Shown here piece by piece: positions 1 through 10,207 of a stretch of 64,000 nt of DNA (its first letter is position 1; the number at the start of each line of letters is the position of its first letter). The stretch comes from Pseudosulfitobacter koreensis (GTDB lineage: Bacteria > Pseudomonadota > Alphaproteobacteria > Rhodobacterales > Rhodobacteraceae), in assembly GCF_024733015.1 (NCBI RefSeq), contig NZ_JANKJG010000004.1, positions 186,001-250,000 of the forward strand, in the 5' to 3' direction. A model generated the notes under the pieces. The model did no database searches, had not been told where the DNA came from, and was given only the letters and a program-made list of their open reading frames with translations. A program made the translations under genes and the position numbers.

Positions 1-422
1 TGCTTGGCCCCAGGGCGCAGGATTGGACCGTGGACGGCACCGCCGTCGCCGTGCGCCGCGTTGGCGATCTGTGGCAGATTGACGGGCAGGCGGCACCGGA
101 TGTGGCCCAATCCGGCGCGCAGATCACCGTCTTTGACGGCTACGGGTTCGCGTACGGCGTCGTCGATCCGCTGGAGCGGGCCAGTGCCGCAGGCGGCGAC
201 GGCAACCTGATCGAAGCACCGATGCCAGGGCTCGTCCGCGCGCTTTTTGCCAAGGCGGGGCAGGCGGTCAAGGCAGGCGAACGTCTGGCCATACTCGAGG
301 CGATGAAGATGGAACACAGCCTGCTGGCCATCCGCGACGGCGTGGTCGCCGAAGTGCTGGTGGAAGAGGGCGCGCAGGTCGAGGCCGGCGCGGCACTGGT
401 GCAATTTGAACCGGAAGCCTAG
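1..422 (+). CDS. mccA: methylcrotonyl-CoA carboxylase biotin-carrying alpha subunit, 3' end (partial)
   Basis: This is the C-terminal part of a biotin-dependent acyl-CoA carboxylase alpha subunit; the gene begins left of the window and is read in the frame of base 3. The last ~70 residues are a biotinyl domain with the EAMKMEH motif, whose second-last Lys-type position (the K between the two Met) carries biotin. Known role of the family: ATP-dependent carboxylation of 3-methylcrotonyl-CoA in leucine breakdown. The substrate is inferred from the next two genes, HMG-CoA lyase and an enoyl-CoA hydratase, which complete the same pathway. A propionyl- or geranyl-CoA carboxylase is less likely in this context. 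The hmgL gene follows after 27 bases. Confidence 0.85.
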   Translation, partial: LGPRAQDWTVDGTAVAVRRVGDLWQIDGQAAPDVAQSGAQITVFDGYGFAYGVVDPLERASAAGGDGNLIEAPMPGLVRALFAKAGQAVKAGERLAILEAMKMEHSLLAIRDGVVAEVLVEEGAQVEAGAALVQFEPEA

Positions 423-449
423 GCTGCTGACAGCAAGGGAGGAATTGCC

Positions 450-1304
450 ATGAGTCTTGGTGCCTGTGAGATTTTCGAAGTCGGTCCGCGTGACGGGTTG
501 CAGAATGAACCGAACGAGATTTCGGTCGCGGATAAGGTCAGGCTGGTCGACATGCTCAGCCGGGCCGGGTTCAGCCGCATCGAATGCGCGTCTTTCGTCA
601 GCCCCAAATGGGTGCCGCAGATGGCAGGCAGCGCCGAGGTGCTGGCAGGGATCACCCGCGCCGAAGGCATCCGCTATGCGGCACTGACCCCCAACATGCG
701 CGGCTTCGAGGATGCGCAGGCCGCAGGCGCGGACGAGATCGCGGTCTTTGCCTCGGCCTCCGAAGGTTTCTCCAAGGCCAACATCAACGCGACGATTGCA
801 GAATCGCTGGAACGCTTTGCCCCGGTGATCGAGGCTGCGCGCCACATCGACCTGCCGGTGCGCGGCTATGTCTCCTGCGTGGTGGAATGCCCCTATGACG
901 GGCCCGTGGCCCCAAGTGCCGTGGCCGACGTGGCGGACAAGCTTTTCGGCATGGGCTGCTACGAGATCAGCCTGGGCGACACCACCGGCAAGGGCACGCC
1001 CGACGCGGTGGCGCGGATGCTGCTGGCGGTGCGCAACGTGGTGCCGGCGGGCCGCCTGGCAGGGCATTTCCACGACACCAACGGGCGCGCGATGGACAAT
1101 ATCGACGCGGCGCTGGCGATGGGCCTGCGGGTGTTCGACGCGGCTGTGGGGGGCCTCGGCGGCTGCCCCTTCGCACCCGGTGCCGCCGGAAACGTCGCGA
1201 CCGAGGCGGTGGCGGCACATCTCAAACGGCTGGGCTATCAGACCGGGCTGGACCTCGATGTGATCGCCGAGGCTGCCGCCTTTGCGCGGAGCCTGCGCAG
1301 TTAG
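450..1304 (+). CDS. hmgL: hydroxymethylglutaryl-CoA lyase
   Basis: A 284-residue protein of usual length for HMG-CoA lyase, which splits 3-hydroxy-3-methylglutaryl-CoA into acetoacetate and acetyl-CoA, the last step of leucine degradation. Visible motifs: GPRDGLQNE at 12-20 (Arg and metal-binding Asp), the HFH metal ligands at 206-208, and the signature GLGGCPFAPG at 235-244 with catalytic Cys239. The ATG has a clear ribosome site (AAGGGAGG) 7 bases upstream. It sits between the biotin carboxylase subunit and an enoyl-CoA hydratase, the normal liu/mcc operon order. Confidence 0.93.
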   Translation: MSLGACEIFEVGPRDGLQNEPNEISVADKVRLVDMLSRAGFSRIECASFVSPKWVPQMAGSAEVLAGITRAEGIRYAALTPNMRGFEDAQAAGADEIAVFASASEGFSKANINATIAESLERFAPVIEAARHIDLPVRGYVSCVVECPYDGPVAPSAVADVADKLFGMGCYEISLGDTTGKGTPDAVARMLLAVRNVVPAGRLAGHFHDTNGRAMDNIDAALAMGLRVFDAAVGGLGGCPFAPGAAGNVATEAVAAHLKRLGYQTGLDLDVIAEAAAFARSLRS

Positions 1305-1323
1305 GTACGAAAAGGACAGGAAT

Positions 1324-2106
1324 ATGTACGACACGATTTCCATCGACGTGGACGCGCGCGGCGTGGCCACGCTCACCCTCGATCGCGCCGAAAAACACAA
1401 CGCGATGTCGGCGCAGATGCTGGCCGATCTGACCCATGCCGCCGCAGCACTGGGCGCGGATGACGCCGTGCGCGTGGTGGTGCTGACCGGGGCGGGCAAA
1501 TCGTTCTGTGCGGGCGGTGATCTGGACTGGATGCGCGAACAGATGGCCGCCGACCCCGACACCCGCGCGCGCGAGGCGGGCAAGCTTGCGCACATGCTGC
1601 AGGCGCTGAACACCATGCCAAAGCCGCTGATCGGCGCGGTGCAGGGCAATGCCTTCGGCGGTGGCGTCGGCATGGCATCGGTCTGCGACGTGGCCATCGG
1701 CGCGGACCACCTGAAGATGGGCCTGACCGAAGTGCGGCTGGGCATCATCCCCGCCACCATCGGCCCCTACGTGATCGCCCGCATGGGCGAGGGCCGCGCG
1801 CGGCGGGTGTTCTTCTCGGGGCGGCTGTTCGATGCATCCGAAGCCGTGGACCTGGGCCTGCTGGCGCGCATCGTTCCGGCGCAGGATCTGGCGGATGCGG
1901 TCGAAGCCGAAGTGTTGCCCTATCTCAGCACCGCCCCCGGTGCCGTGGCATCGGCCAAGGCGCTGGCCCGTTCCTTGGGGCCGCGCATCGACGAAGACAC
2001 CATCACGATGACGATAGACGCGCTGAAAGACCGCTGGGAGACCGAGGAAGCGGTCGAGGGGATCGGCGCGTTCTTCGACAAGCGCAAGGCAGCTTGGATG
2101 CGGTGA
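1324..2106 (+). CDS. enoyl-CoA hydratase/isomerase family, probable methylglutaconyl-CoA hydratase
   Basis: A 260-residue crotonase-fold protein. It shows the oxyanion-hole segments CAGGD and GNAFGGGVG, and the helix LTEVRLGIIP carrying the catalytic Glu. From context it should hydrate 3-methylglutaconyl-CoA to HMG-CoA, the step between MccAB and HMG-CoA lyase (liuC/AtuE type); the sequence alone would not separate it from other short enoyl-CoA hydratases. Start chosen at ATG 1324 after AAAAGGACAGG. An in-frame earlier start at 1282 would overlap hmgL. It is the last gene of the operon. Confidence 0.88.
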   Translation: MYDTISIDVDARGVATLTLDRAEKHNAMSAQMLADLTHAAAALGADDAVRVVVLTGAGKSFCAGGDLDWMREQMAADPDTRAREAGKLAHMLQALNTMPKPLIGAVQGNAFGGGVGMASVCDVAIGADHLKMGLTEVRLGIIPATIGPYVIARMGEGRARRVFFSGRLFDASEAVDLGLLARIVPAQDLADAVEAEVLPYLSTAPGAVASAKALARSLGPRIDEDTITMTIDALKDRWETEEAVEGIGAFFDKRKAAWMR

Positions 2107-2267
2107 GGGGGGGATTGCCCGGTTTCCCACCGTCGATAAGCGTTGCAACCGTTTCCATTAGTTCGGCGGGGCGGCGTGGCCCTTCGCGGATCGGCACCGC
2201 GCAATTTTCCGGCGCGCCACCCATGCGCCGCTGCCCTTTGCCGCCTCCCCCATCCCCCACACCAAAT

Positions 2268-2296
2268 TTGACAAACCGACCCTGTCGCTCCATCTC
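2268..2296 (+). promoter_or_regulatory. possible promoter for the small gene at 2387
   Basis: A perfect -35 hexamer (TTGACA, 2268-2273) lies in the 280-base space between the leucine operon and the small membrane protein gene. The -10 after 17 bases (CATCTC) is poor. The rest of this space (2107-2386) shows no gene or terminator that I can support. Confidence 0.22.
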
Positions 2297-2386
2297 TCTT
2301 CGTGAACCCCCCAGCGTTGCCATCCTGCCCGGTCAGACCCGGCGCTGCGGCCGCTTGCCCCTCACACCTGCAAAAGGAGCGTCTTG

Positions 2387-2704
2387 ATGACAGCCCAAGT
2401 GATCGCCCTTCTGATCATCCTGCCCTTCGTGGCGGCCTTCATCTACGCGGGTATCCACGAATACCTGCGCTATAAATCCGAAGGCCGTGCCACCTACGGG
2501 CTGGTCTATGACGAAGAGACCGGCACCACCCATGTCACCGGCATTGCCGAGGACGAGGACGCCTATGACCCCGAGGAATTCGATCCCAACGACTATAACG
2601 TCTATGCGGTTCAGAACCCGACGAATGAGGAGCGGGAGGAGGAGCCTGAGGACCAAGCCCCCGAAAGCGTCCCTGATAACGATTCCGAAACGAAGAAATC
2701 CTAG
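2387..2704 (+). CDS. small membrane-anchored acidic protein of unknown function
   Basis: A 105-residue protein with one N-terminal membrane helix (about residues 3-22) and a strongly acidic, probably disordered tail rich in Glu and Asp. Start taken at ATG 2387, 8 bases after AAGGAG; a TTG one codon earlier is possible. It stands alone about 130 bases before nuoA and a promoter-like sequence lies in between, so it need not belong to the nuo operon. I do not recognise the family. Confidence 0.7.
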   Translation: MTAQVIALLIILPFVAAFIYAGIHEYLRYKSEGRATYGLVYDEETGTTHVTGIAEDEDAYDPEEFDPNDYNVYAVQNPTNEEREEEPEDQAPESVPDNDSETKKS

Positions 2705-2748
2705 TCTCGGGGCAGGCGTCCGAGGCCCCCGATCCGCCGGTGCATCGG

Positions 2749-2777
2749 TTGACCTCGCCCTTGCGGGCGCGTAAACG
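2749..2777 (+). promoter_or_regulatory. candidate nuo operon promoter
   Basis: TTGACC at 2749-2754, a 17-base spacer and TAAACG at 2772-2777 form a sigma70-like promoter about 60 bases before the nuoA start. It is judged only by eye. The large nuo operon needs a promoter near here. Confidence 0.38.
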
Positions 2778-2835
2778 TCGAAAGATACGTTAAGGGCCGC
2801 GCGCCGCCGCGTCGGCATAGCTAAAGGAACCACAC

Positions 2836-3201
2836 GTGGACGAGATGCTGCGGGAATATCTTCCCATTCTGGTTTTTCTGGGTGTCGCCATCGCGCTGGG
2901 CCTGATTCTGATCCTTGCCGCCCTGGTCATCGCGGTGCGCCGTCCCGACCCCGAAAAGGTCAGCGCCTATGAATGCGGCTTCAACGCCTTCGACGATGCG
3001 CGGATGAAATTCGACGTGCGGTTCTACCTGGTGTCGATCCTGTTCATCATCTTTGATCTCGAAATCGCATTCCTGTTTCCCTGGGCCGTCGCATTCAAGG
3101 ACGTCAGCATGACAGGTTTCTGGTCGATGATGGTCTTCCTGGGCGTTCTGACCGCCGGTTTCGCCTATGAATGGAAAAAGGGCGCGCTTGAGTGGCAATA
3201 G
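2836..3201 (+). CDS. nuoA: NADH-quinone oxidoreductase subunit A
   Basis: A 121-residue membrane subunit of complex I with three predicted helices. The signature [12 protein letters not shown] lies in the loop after helix 1, and acidic residues lie in helix 2 ([12 protein letters not shown]). Length matches NuoA. Start chosen at GTG 2836, 6 bases after AAAGGAAC; an ATG three codons later (2845) is the alternative. First gene of the nuo operon. The next gene, nuoB, follows only after 291 bases, which is long for this operon. Confidence 0.95.
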   Translation: MDEMLREYLPILVFLGVAIALGLILILAALVIAVRRPDPEKVSAYECGFNAFDDARMKFDVRFYLVSILFIIFDLEIAFLFPWAVAFKDVSMTGFWSMMVFLGVLTAGFAYEWKKGALEWQ

Positions 3202-3260
3202 GCCACAGGCAGGCTATCTTCGGTGCAGTGGTCAAGCCACAGGCGCGCTGAAGTCGGAAG

Positions 3261-3283
3261 GCCGCCCCCATGATCCGGGCGGC
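3261..3283 (+). terminator. hairpin between nuoA and nuoB
   Basis: A perfect 7-bp stem (GCCGCCC/GGGCGGC) with a 9-base loop is followed by TTTCTAG, a weak T run. It could be an attenuator or processing site in the unusually long 3202-3492 gap. A promoter-like element follows at 3395. I see no gene in the gap. Confidence 0.3.
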
Positions 3284-3384
3284 TTTCTAGCCCCGAAAGG
3301 GTTGCGAACAGGACCCGAAGGGCCATTTCATGCGCAGGATCGGACTGGCCATTCATATCGAAGTGTTTCCCTGCGATCGTATGA

Positions 3385-4103
<719 letters not shown>

Positions 4104-4172
4104 GGCCCGCACCGCGCGGGCAGGGCGCGTGGGTCGCGCCTCAAAGGACAGACTTCGGGGTAAGGATAACCG

Positions 4173-4802
4173 ATGAGCGACGCACTGAAAGAACTGGGAA
4201 CCTACATCGAGGCCAAGCGCCCCGATTGCGTGCTGGCGTGGGACATCACCCATGACGAGCTGAACCTGGACATCACGCCCAACAACATCGTGGGCCTGGT
4301 CGAGTTTCTCAAGAACGACGCGACCTGCCGGTTCTCGACGCTGATCGACATCACCGCGGTCGACTACACGGGCCGGGCCAAGCGGTTCGACGTGGTCTAC
4401 CACTTCCTCAGCATGTACCAGAACCACCGCATCCGCCTGCGTGTCTCGGTGCGCGAGGATGCTCTGGTGCCCTCGATCACCGGCGTGCACCCCTCGGCCA
4501 ACTGGTTCGAGCGCGAGGTGTTCGACATGTTCGGCATCCTGTTCTCGGGTCACCCCGACCTGCGCCGCATCCTCACCGACTATGGCTTTCGCGGCTATCC
4601 GCTGCGCAAGGATTTTCCGACCACCGGCTACACTGAGGTCCGCTATGACGAGGCGCAAAAGCGCGTGGTCTACGAGCCCGTCAGCCTGGTGCAGGAATAC
4701 CGCCAGTTCGATTTCATGTCGCCCTGGGAAGGGGCCGAATACATCCTGCCCGGCGATGACAAGGCGGCCCCCGACGGCCACGTCAGCAAGGACAAGAAAT
4801 AA
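4173..4802 (+). CDS. nuoC: NADH-quinone oxidoreductase subunit C
   Basis: A 209-residue 30-kDa-type subunit of the complex I connecting arm. The family signature is plain: [13 protein letters not shown] followed by [23 protein letters not shown]. It is a separate NuoC, not the NuoCD fusion of enterobacteria. It starts 146 bases after nuoB, behind the hairpin repeats, and its stop codon overlaps the next small gene by one base. Confidence 0.96.
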   Translation: MSDALKELGTYIEAKRPDCVLAWDITHDELNLDITPNNIVGLVEFLKNDATCRFSTLIDITAVDYTGRAKRFDVVYHFLSMYQNHRIRLRVSVREDALVPSITGVHPSANWFEREVFDMFGILFSGHPDLRRILTDYGFRGYPLRKDFPTTGYTEVRYDEAQKRVVYEPVSLVQEYRQFDFMSPWEGAEYILPGDDKAAPDGHVSKDKK

Positions 4803-4975
4803 TGGGCGGCTTGTGGTGGCTCATCCTGTCGGCCCTGACCGCCATTCCGATGGTCAAGCTGCTGCCGTTCTTCGGCATCCATAAATACTGGGCTGCGGTC
4901 TGTCTGATCCCGCTGGGCACGATCGCCCTGCTGTGGTGGATGGGCATCAAGCTGCAAGAGCTGGAGAAGCGGTGA
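4802..4975 (+). CDS. 57-residue membrane protein inside the nuo operon
   Basis: A short open frame starting on the last base of the nuoC stop codon and ending on the first base of the next start (TGATG). It encodes about 57 residues with two hydrophobic helices (about 3-20 and 30-50), many Trp, and a charged end LQELEKR. The head-to-tail overlaps with both neighbours argue for translation coupled to nuoC. I do not recognise the family. Extra unknown genes between nuo genes are known from Rhodobacter capsulatus and Paracoccus. Confidence 0.65.
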   Translation: MGGLWWLILSALTAIPMVKLLPFFGIHKYWAAVCLIPLGTIALLWWMGIKLQELEKR

Positions 4976-5202
4976 TGGACAGCCAGTTTGCACAGCCCGA
5001 TTGGTTCGTGTCCACATCCGCCTTGCTGACGATGCTGGTCATGCTTGCTCTGTTTGCGCTGCCTGCCCGTGTCGTTCAAAAGCGGCATGGCTACCCTGCG
5101 TGGACATTGGTGTTTACTCTGGTTCCATATTTCGGCCCCTACATACTGCTCTGGGCGTTTGCGACTTCCGAGCCGCGCAAGATTGAAGAGGTTCTATCAT
5201 GA
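4975..5202 (+). CDS. 75-residue membrane protein inside the nuo operon
   Basis: Starts at ATG 4975, overlapping the stop of the preceding small gene by one base, and ends overlapping the nuoD start (ATGATG at 5199). The 75-residue product has two hydrophobic helices (about 13-32 and 43-64) joined by a basic loop, and a short charged tail. No family recognised. Perfect packing between nuoC and nuoD suggests a complex I accessory or assembly role, which is inference only. Confidence 0.7.
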   Translation: MDSQFAQPDWFVSTSALLTMLVMLALFALPARVVQKRHGYPAWTLVFTLVPYFGPYILLWAFATSEPRKIEEVLS

Positions 5203-6437
5203 TGGACGGCGATATTCGCACAAACCGCTACGATGACGGATCGACCGACGCCAAGACCGGCGAGCAGAAGATCCGCAACTTCAACATCAACTTCGGCCCG
5301 CAACACCCTGCGGCACACGGCGTTTTGCGGCTGGTGCTGGAACTCGACGGCGAGATCGTCGAGCGGTGCGATCCGCACATCGGCCTGCTGCACCGTGGCA
5401 CCGAAAAGCTGATGGAAAGCCGGACGTACCTGCAGAACCTGCCCTATTTCGACCGGCTGGATTATGTGGCGCCGATGAACCAGGAACACGCATGGTGTCT
5501 GGCCATCGAAAAGCTGACCGGCACCCCCGTGCCGCGCCGCGCCTCGCTGATCCGGGTGCTCTATTCCGAAATCGGCCGCATCCTGAGCCACCTGTTGAAC
5601 GTGACCACGCAGGCGATGGACGTGGGCGCGCTGACGCCGCCGCTCTGGGGCTTTGAAGAGCGTGAAAAGCTGATGATCTTCTATGAGCGGGCCTGCGGCG
5701 CGCGCCTGCACGCGGCCTATTTCCGCCCCGGCGGCGTGCATCAGGACCTGCCCGATGCGCTGCTGGACGATATCGAACAGTGGGCCCATGAATTCCCCGC
5801 CGTTCTCGCCGACATCGACGGGCTGCTGACCGAAAACCGCATCTTCAAGCAGCGCAACGCCGACATCGGCATCGTGACCGAAGAGGACATCCTCGAATAC
5901 GGCTTTTCCGGCGTGATGGTGCGCGGCTCCGGCCTCGCATGGGATCTGCGGCGCTCGCAGCCCTATGAATGCTATGACGAGTTCGATTTCCAGATCCCCG
6001 TCGGCAAGAACGGCGACTGCTTTGACCGCTACCTCGTCCGCATGGAAGAGATGCGCCAGTCGGTCAGCATCATCAGGCAGGCCATCGGCAAGCTGCGCGA
6101 AGCGACCGGCGACATCCTCGCCCGTGGCAAGGTGACCCCGCCCAGCCGCACCGACATGAAAACCTCGATGGAAAGCCTGATCCACCACTTCAAGCTCTAC
6201 ACCGAAGGGTTCCACGTCCCCGAAGGCCAGGTCTATTGCGCCGTCGAAGCGCCCAAGGGCGAGTTCGGCGTCTACCTCGTTGCCGACGGCAGCAACAAAC
6301 CCTACCGCGCCAAGATCCGCGCGCCGGGCTTCTTGCACCTGCAGGCGATGGATCACGTCAGCCGCGGCCACCAGCTGGCCGACGTCGCCGCGATCATCGG
6401 CACGATGGATGTGGTGTTCGGAGAGATCGACCGGTGA
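5199..6437 (+). CDS. nuoD: NADH-quinone oxidoreductase subunit D
   Basis: A 412-residue 49-kDa-type subunit that helps form the quinone pocket with NuoB. Visible signatures include [14 protein letters not shown] near the N-terminus, the long conserved segment HRGTEKLME, and [20 protein letters not shown]. Related to the large subunit of NiFe hydrogenases but lacking its metal cysteines. Two adjacent ATGs (5199, 5202) are possible starts. Confidence 0.97.
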   Translation: MMDGDIRTNRYDDGSTDAKTGEQKIRNFNINFGPQHPAAHGVLRLVLELDGEIVERCDPHIGLLHRGTEKLMESRTYLQNLPYFDRLDYVAPMNQEHAWCLAIEKLTGTPVPRRASLIRVLYSEIGRILSHLLNVTTQAMDVGALTPPLWGFEEREKLMIFYERACGARLHAAYFRPGGVHQDLPDALLDDIEQWAHEFPAVLADIDGLLTENRIFKQRNADIGIVTEEDILEYGFSGVMVRGSGLAWDLRRSQPYECYDEFDFQIPVGKNGDCFDRYLVRMEEMRQSVSIIRQAIGKLREATGDILARGKVTPPSRTDMKTSMESLIHHFKLYTEGFHVPEGQVYCAVEAPKGEFGVYLVADGSNKPYRAKIRAPGFLHLQAMDHVSRGHQLADVAAIIGTMDVVFGEIDR

Positions 6438-6460
6438 TCCGCCATCTGGTCCCTTCTGCA

Positions 6461-6506
6461 CTTCATCTTGCCCGTAAAACTCCCGCCGGAGGCTCCCACC
6501 TCCGCC
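6461..6506 (-). repeat. intergenic repeat family, copy 1
   Basis: Reverse-oriented copy: read on the minus strand it gives GCCTCCGGCGGGAG, a T-run, then GGGCAAGATGAAG. It lies between nuoD and nuoE, 24 bases after the nuoD stop. Other copies are at 21931, 34201, 37546, 46687, 50361, 58381 and 61563. Confidence 0.85.
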
Positions 6507-6528
6507 ACGCGAACCGAAAGTCGAACTG

Positions 6529-7776
6529 ATGCTCCGCCGCTTGCACCCTGACCAACCCGAAAGCTTCGCCTTCACCGCCGCCAACCAGGCGTGGGCCGAA
6601 GCCCAGATCACCAAATACCCCGAGGGCCGTCAGGCCAGCGCGATCATCCCGCTGCTGTGGCGCGCGCAGGAGCAAGAGGGCTGGCTGTCCCGCCCCGCGA
6701 TCGAACACGTCAGCGAAATGCTGGGCATGGCCTATATCCGGGGTCTCGAAGTGGCCTCCTTCTACTTCATGTTCCAGCTGCAACCCGTTGGCTCCGTGGC
6801 ACATATCCAGGTCTGCGGCACAACGTCCTGCATGATCTGCGGGGCCGAAGACCTGATGGCCGTCTGCAAGGAAAAGATCGCCGCGCGCCCGCACGAATTG
6901 TCGGCGGACGGCAAGTTTTCGTGGGAAGAGGTCGAATGCCTCGGCTCCTGCGCCAACGCGCCGATGGCCCAGATCGGCAAGGACTACTACGAGGATCTGA
7001 CCACCGCGCGGATGGGCGAGATCATCGAGGAACTGGCCGCAGGCGGCGTGCCGACACCGGGTCCGCAGAACGGGCGCTATGCCTCGGAGCCACTGAGCGG
7101 CCTCACGTCACTGACCGACTATGACAGCGGCAAGACCCAGTACAACGCCAGCGTGCAACTGGCCAAGGACATCGGCGACACGGTCAAGCGGATCGACGGC
7201 ACCGAAGTGCCGCTGGTCACGCCCTGGCAGGACAAGGCGGCGAACGCTGCGGAAAAACCGCCAGCCAAACCCAAGACCCGCACCGCCCCCTCGGCCCCCG
7301 TGACGAAAGAGGCCAAGGTCGCGCCGACCCCGCCCTCCGAAGACGAGATGAAAGCCAAGCCCAAGCGCGGCAAGACGGCACCTGCGGAACAGACCGACGC
7401 GATGAAGGGCGAAACCCGTCCCGCAGGCAGCGCGCCCGCAACCGACATTCCCGCCGAAGCGCCCGAGGACGAGACCGCAACCACGGCCAACACGGTCACG
7501 GGGTCCAAACCCTCGACATTGAGCGCGCCGCGCGACGCCCGCCCCGATGACCTCAAGCAGATCAAGGGCATCGGCCCCAAGCTGGAATCGCTTCTGCACG
7601 ACAACGGCATCTATCACCACGACCAGATCGCCGAATGGACCGAGGCCGAAGTTGCCTGGGCCGACCAGAGCCTCGCAAAATTCAAGGGCCGCGCCAGCCG
7701 CGACGGCTGGGTCGAACAGGCCCGCGCACTGGTCGCAGGCGAAACTGCGCATAAGGACGACAACGATATAGAATAA
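6529..7776 (+). CDS. nuoE: NADH-quinone oxidoreductase subunit E with C-terminal helix-hairpin-helix-type extension
   Basis: Residues 1-175 are a normal NuoE thioredoxin-like [2Fe-2S] subunit: ligands Cys96 and Cys101 (VCGTTSC) and Cys137 and Cys141 (CLGSC). The protein then continues to 415 residues, about twice the usual length. Residues 235-330 form a Lys/Ala/Pro/Glu-rich linker, and 331-405 a compact domain starting [17 protein letters not shown], a helix-hairpin-helix-like motif of the kind annotated as flap-endonuclease-1-like. The next gene carries the same domain. NuoE sits in the NADH-oxidising tip of complex I. The role of the extra domain is unknown. Confidence 0.95.
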   Translation: MLRRLHPDQPESFAFTAANQAWAEAQITKYPEGRQASAIIPLLWRAQEQEGWLSRPAIEHVSEMLGMAYIRGLEVASFYFMFQLQPVGSVAHIQVCGTTSCMICGAEDLMAVCKEKIAARPHELSADGKFSWEEVECLGSCANAPMAQIGKDYYEDLTTARMGEIIEELAAGGVPTPGPQNGRYASEPLSGLTSLTDYDSGKTQYNASVQLAKDIGDTVKRIDGTEVPLVTPWQDKAANAAEKPPAKPKTRTAPSAPVTKEAKVAPTPPSEDEMKAKPKRGKTAPAEQTDAMKGETRPAGSAPATDIPAEAPEDETATTANTVTGSKPSTLSAPRDARPDDLKQIKGIGPKLESLLHDNGIYHHDQIAEWTEAEVAWADQSLAKFKGRASRDGWVEQARALVAGETAHKDDNDIE

Positions 7777-7798
7777 ACAGCAATTCAGGAGAGGGACG

Positions 7799-8632
7799 AT
7801 GATGAACAATGACAAGGCGATGCAGGACTGCGCACGCAAGAGTTGGATGCTCGCGGCGATAACCGGCGCGGTTCTGGCCGTTTTGCTGATCGCGTTTGGC
7901 GGCTGGGGCTTTTTCGCCGCACTGGTCTTGGGCATCCTCGTCTTCGGTGTCTTCGGTTTCCTTCTGAAAAACGTGCGCTGCACCACGCTGGTGGCAAAAT
8001 CGCAAGGCGCGCAGGAACAGTCGCCGCAGCCCGCGACACAAAAGCCCGAGCCTGCCGCCAAGAGCGCCCCGGTGGCGGATGTCGCCGCCCCTGCGCCGGC
8101 AGCGGCAGAGCCTGAAACAGCCCCCAAGCCTGCCAAGGCCGACGCGGCCATGACAGTCAAACCCAGCGCGCGTCTCGAGGGGCAGGAAGAGCTCGCCGCG
8201 CGCAAGGGCGACTGGAAATACGAAAAGCCGTCGGCCGCCGCGGACGCAGATCCGTTGCAGACGATCCCGCCCGAGGCGGAGCCTGCAGCACCGGTCGATG
8301 ATCCGGTCGCCGCCACCGACCCCGAAAAGCCGCAGCCCGACGCGCCGCAAGCGCCCGCCAAACGCGCGGCCGTCGCCGCCGACGGCAAGCCGGAACTGCT
8401 GAGCGCCCCGCGCGAGGGTGGCCCGGACGATCTGAAAAAGATCAAGGGCGTCGGTCCCAAGCTCGAGGCGCTGCTGCACGAGATGGGCGTCTTCCACTTT
8501 TCGCAGGTGGCGTCCTGGCGCAAGAAGGAAGTCGAATGGGCCGACCAGAACCTTGCCGGGTTCAAGGGGCGGGTCAGCCGCGATGAATGGGTCAAACAGG
8601 CCAAGGTGCTGGCAAAGGGTGACAGCACCTAA
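7799..8632 (+). CDS. membrane protein with C-terminal helix-hairpin-helix-type domain, paralogous to the NuoE tail
   Basis: 277 residues: a short cytosolic start, two membrane helices (about 16-35 and 37-57), a long Ala/Pro/Glu linker (65-200), and a C-terminal domain (203-275) with DDLKKIKGVGPKLEALL. By eye about 47 of 75 positions of this domain match the NuoE extension. Start at ATG 7799 or 7802 behind AGGAGAGGG. Between nuoE and nuoF, so probably made with complex I. A membrane tether or assembly factor is conceivable, but nothing in the sequence proves a function. Confidence 0.85.
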   Translation: MMNNDKAMQDCARKSWMLAAITGAVLAVLLIAFGGWGFFAALVLGILVFGVFGFLLKNVRCTTLVAKSQGAQEQSPQPATQKPEPAAKSAPVADVAAPAPAAAEPETAPKPAKADAAMTVKPSARLEGQEELAARKGDWKYEKPSAAADADPLQTIPPEAEPAAPVDDPVAATDPEKPQPDAPQAPAKRAAVAADGKPELLSAPREGGPDDLKKIKGVGPKLEALLHEMGVFHFSQVASWRKKEVEWADQNLAGFKGRVSRDEWVKQAKVLAKGDST

Positions 8633-8683
8633 GTTTCGAACAAGGTCAGGAAAGGCGGCGTTTGCGAAACGCCGACAGGTTTC

Positions 8684-8902
8684 ATGCAGGGTCAGGACAA
8701 GGCAAACAGGACAGGGCAGCGGTTGGCGCTGTGGATTGTCTGCGTGGCACTCTTCTGGCTTGGCACGACGATCGCGGGGGGCTACCTCGGCTGGACCAGC
8801 CGGACCCACGCGTTTTTTGACCTCGCAGCGCTTGGCGGTTTCGCCTGGGCGTTGTGGATGGGTTTCAACATCTGGCGCGCGCGCCGGCAAGACAAAGGCT
8901 GA
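8684..8902 (+). CDS. small two-helix membrane protein (DUF5337-like)
   Basis: A 72-residue protein with two membrane helices (about 15-33 and 41-62) and a basic C-terminus. It resembles the short proteins annotated as DUF5337 in Rhodobacterales nuo operons; this name is from memory. Six bases before nuoF, hence co-transcribed. Function unknown. Confidence 0.75.
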   Translation: MQGQDKANRTGQRLALWIVCVALFWLGTTIAGGYLGWTSRTHAFFDLAALGGFAWALWMGFNIWRARRQDKG

Positions 8903-8908
8903 ACGGAC

Positions 8909-10204
8909 ATGTTGCAGGACAAGGACCGGATCTTTACCAACCTCTACGGGATGCACGACCGCTCGCTGAAAGGCGCGCAGGCACGTGGCCACTGGGACGG
9001 TACGGGCGACATCATCAAGAAGGGCCGCGACTGGATCGTGTCCCAGATGAAGGAAAGCGGCCTGCGCGGTCGCGGCGGTGCGGGCTTTCCCACCGGCCTG
9101 AAATGGTCCTTCATGCCCAAGGAAAGCGACGGTCGCCCGGCCTATCTGGTGGTCAACGCCGACGAATCCGAACCCGGCACCTGCAAGGACCGCGAGATCA
9201 TGCGCCACGATCCGCACACGCTGGTCGAGGGCTGCCTGATCGCCTCCTTCGCGATGAACGCCAACGCCTGCTACATCTACATCCGCGGCGAATACATCCG
9301 CGAGCGCGAGGCGCTGCAAGCGGCCATCGACGAATGCTATGACGCAGGGCTGGTCGGCAAGAACGCCGCCAAATCCGGCTGGGATTTCGACATCTACCTG
9401 CACCACGGTGCCGGCGCCTATATCTGCGGCGAGGAAACCGCCCTGCTCGAAAGCCTTGAGGGCAAGAAGGGCATGCCCCGGATGAAACCGCCGTTCCCGG
9501 CGGGCGCGGGTCTCTATGGCTGCCCCACAACCGTCAACAACGTCGAATCCATCGCCGTGGTGCCCACGATCCTGCGCCGTGGCCCTGAATGGTTCTCGTC
9601 CTTTGGCCGACCGAACAACGCGGGCACCAAGCTGTTTGCGATCAGCGGCCATGTGAACAACCCCTGCGTCGTCGAAGAGGCGATGTCGATCACCTTCGAA
9701 GAGCTGATCGAAAAGCATTGCGGCGGCATTCGCGGCGGCTGGGACAACCTGAAGGCGGTGATCCCCGGCGGGTCGTCCGTACCTTGTATCCGCGGCGAAC
9801 ACATGCGCGAGGCGATCATGGATTTCGACTATCTGCGCGAGCAGCGGTCGGGTCTGGGTACGGCTGCGGTGATCGTGATGGACAAGGACACCGACATCAT
9901 CAAGGCGATCTGGCGTCTGGCCAAGTTCTACAAACACGAAAGCTGTGGCCAGTGCACGCCCTGCCGCGAAGGCACCGGCTGGATGATGCGGGTGATGGAA
10001 CGTCTGGTGCGCGGCGATGCCGAAGTCGAAGAGATCGACATGCTGCTGGACGTGACCAAACAGGTCGAGGGGCACACCATCTGCGCGCTCGGCGACGCCG
10101 CCGCCTGGCCAATCCAGGGCCTGATCCGCAACTTCCGCGACGAGATCGAAGACCGTATCAAACACAAGCGCACCGGCCGCGTCAGCGCCGTGGCTGCGGA
10201 ATAG
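8909..10204 (+). CDS. nuoF: NADH-quinone oxidoreductase subunit F
   Basis: The 431-residue 51-kDa-type subunit, where NADH reduces FMN. FMN/NADH motifs [10 protein letters not shown] and [14 protein letters not shown] are present, and the N3 [4Fe-4S] ligands [12 protein letters not shown] with a further Cys in HTICALGD. Normal length. It starts 6 bases after the preceding small gene and is followed after 3 bases by a MAPEG gene. Confidence 0.97.
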   Translation: MLQDKDRIFTNLYGMHDRSLKGAQARGHWDGTGDIIKKGRDWIVSQMKESGLRGRGGAGFPTGLKWSFMPKESDGRPAYLVVNADESEPGTCKDREIMRHDPHTLVEGCLIASFAMNANACYIYIRGEYIREREALQAAIDECYDAGLVGKNAAKSGWDFDIYLHHGAGAYICGEETALLESLEGKKGMPRMKPPFPAGAGLYGCPTTVNNVESIAVVPTILRRGPEWFSSFGRPNNAGTKLFAISGHVNNPCVVEEAMSITFEELIEKHCGGIRGGWDNLKAVIPGGSSVPCIRGEHMREAIMDFDYLREQRSGLGTAAVIVMDKDTDIIKAIWRLAKFYKHESCGQCTPCREGTGWMMRVMERLVRGDAEVEEIDMLLDVTKQVEGHTICALGDAAAWPIQGLIRNFRDEIEDRIKHKRTGRVSAVAAE

Positions 10205-10207
10205 GAC

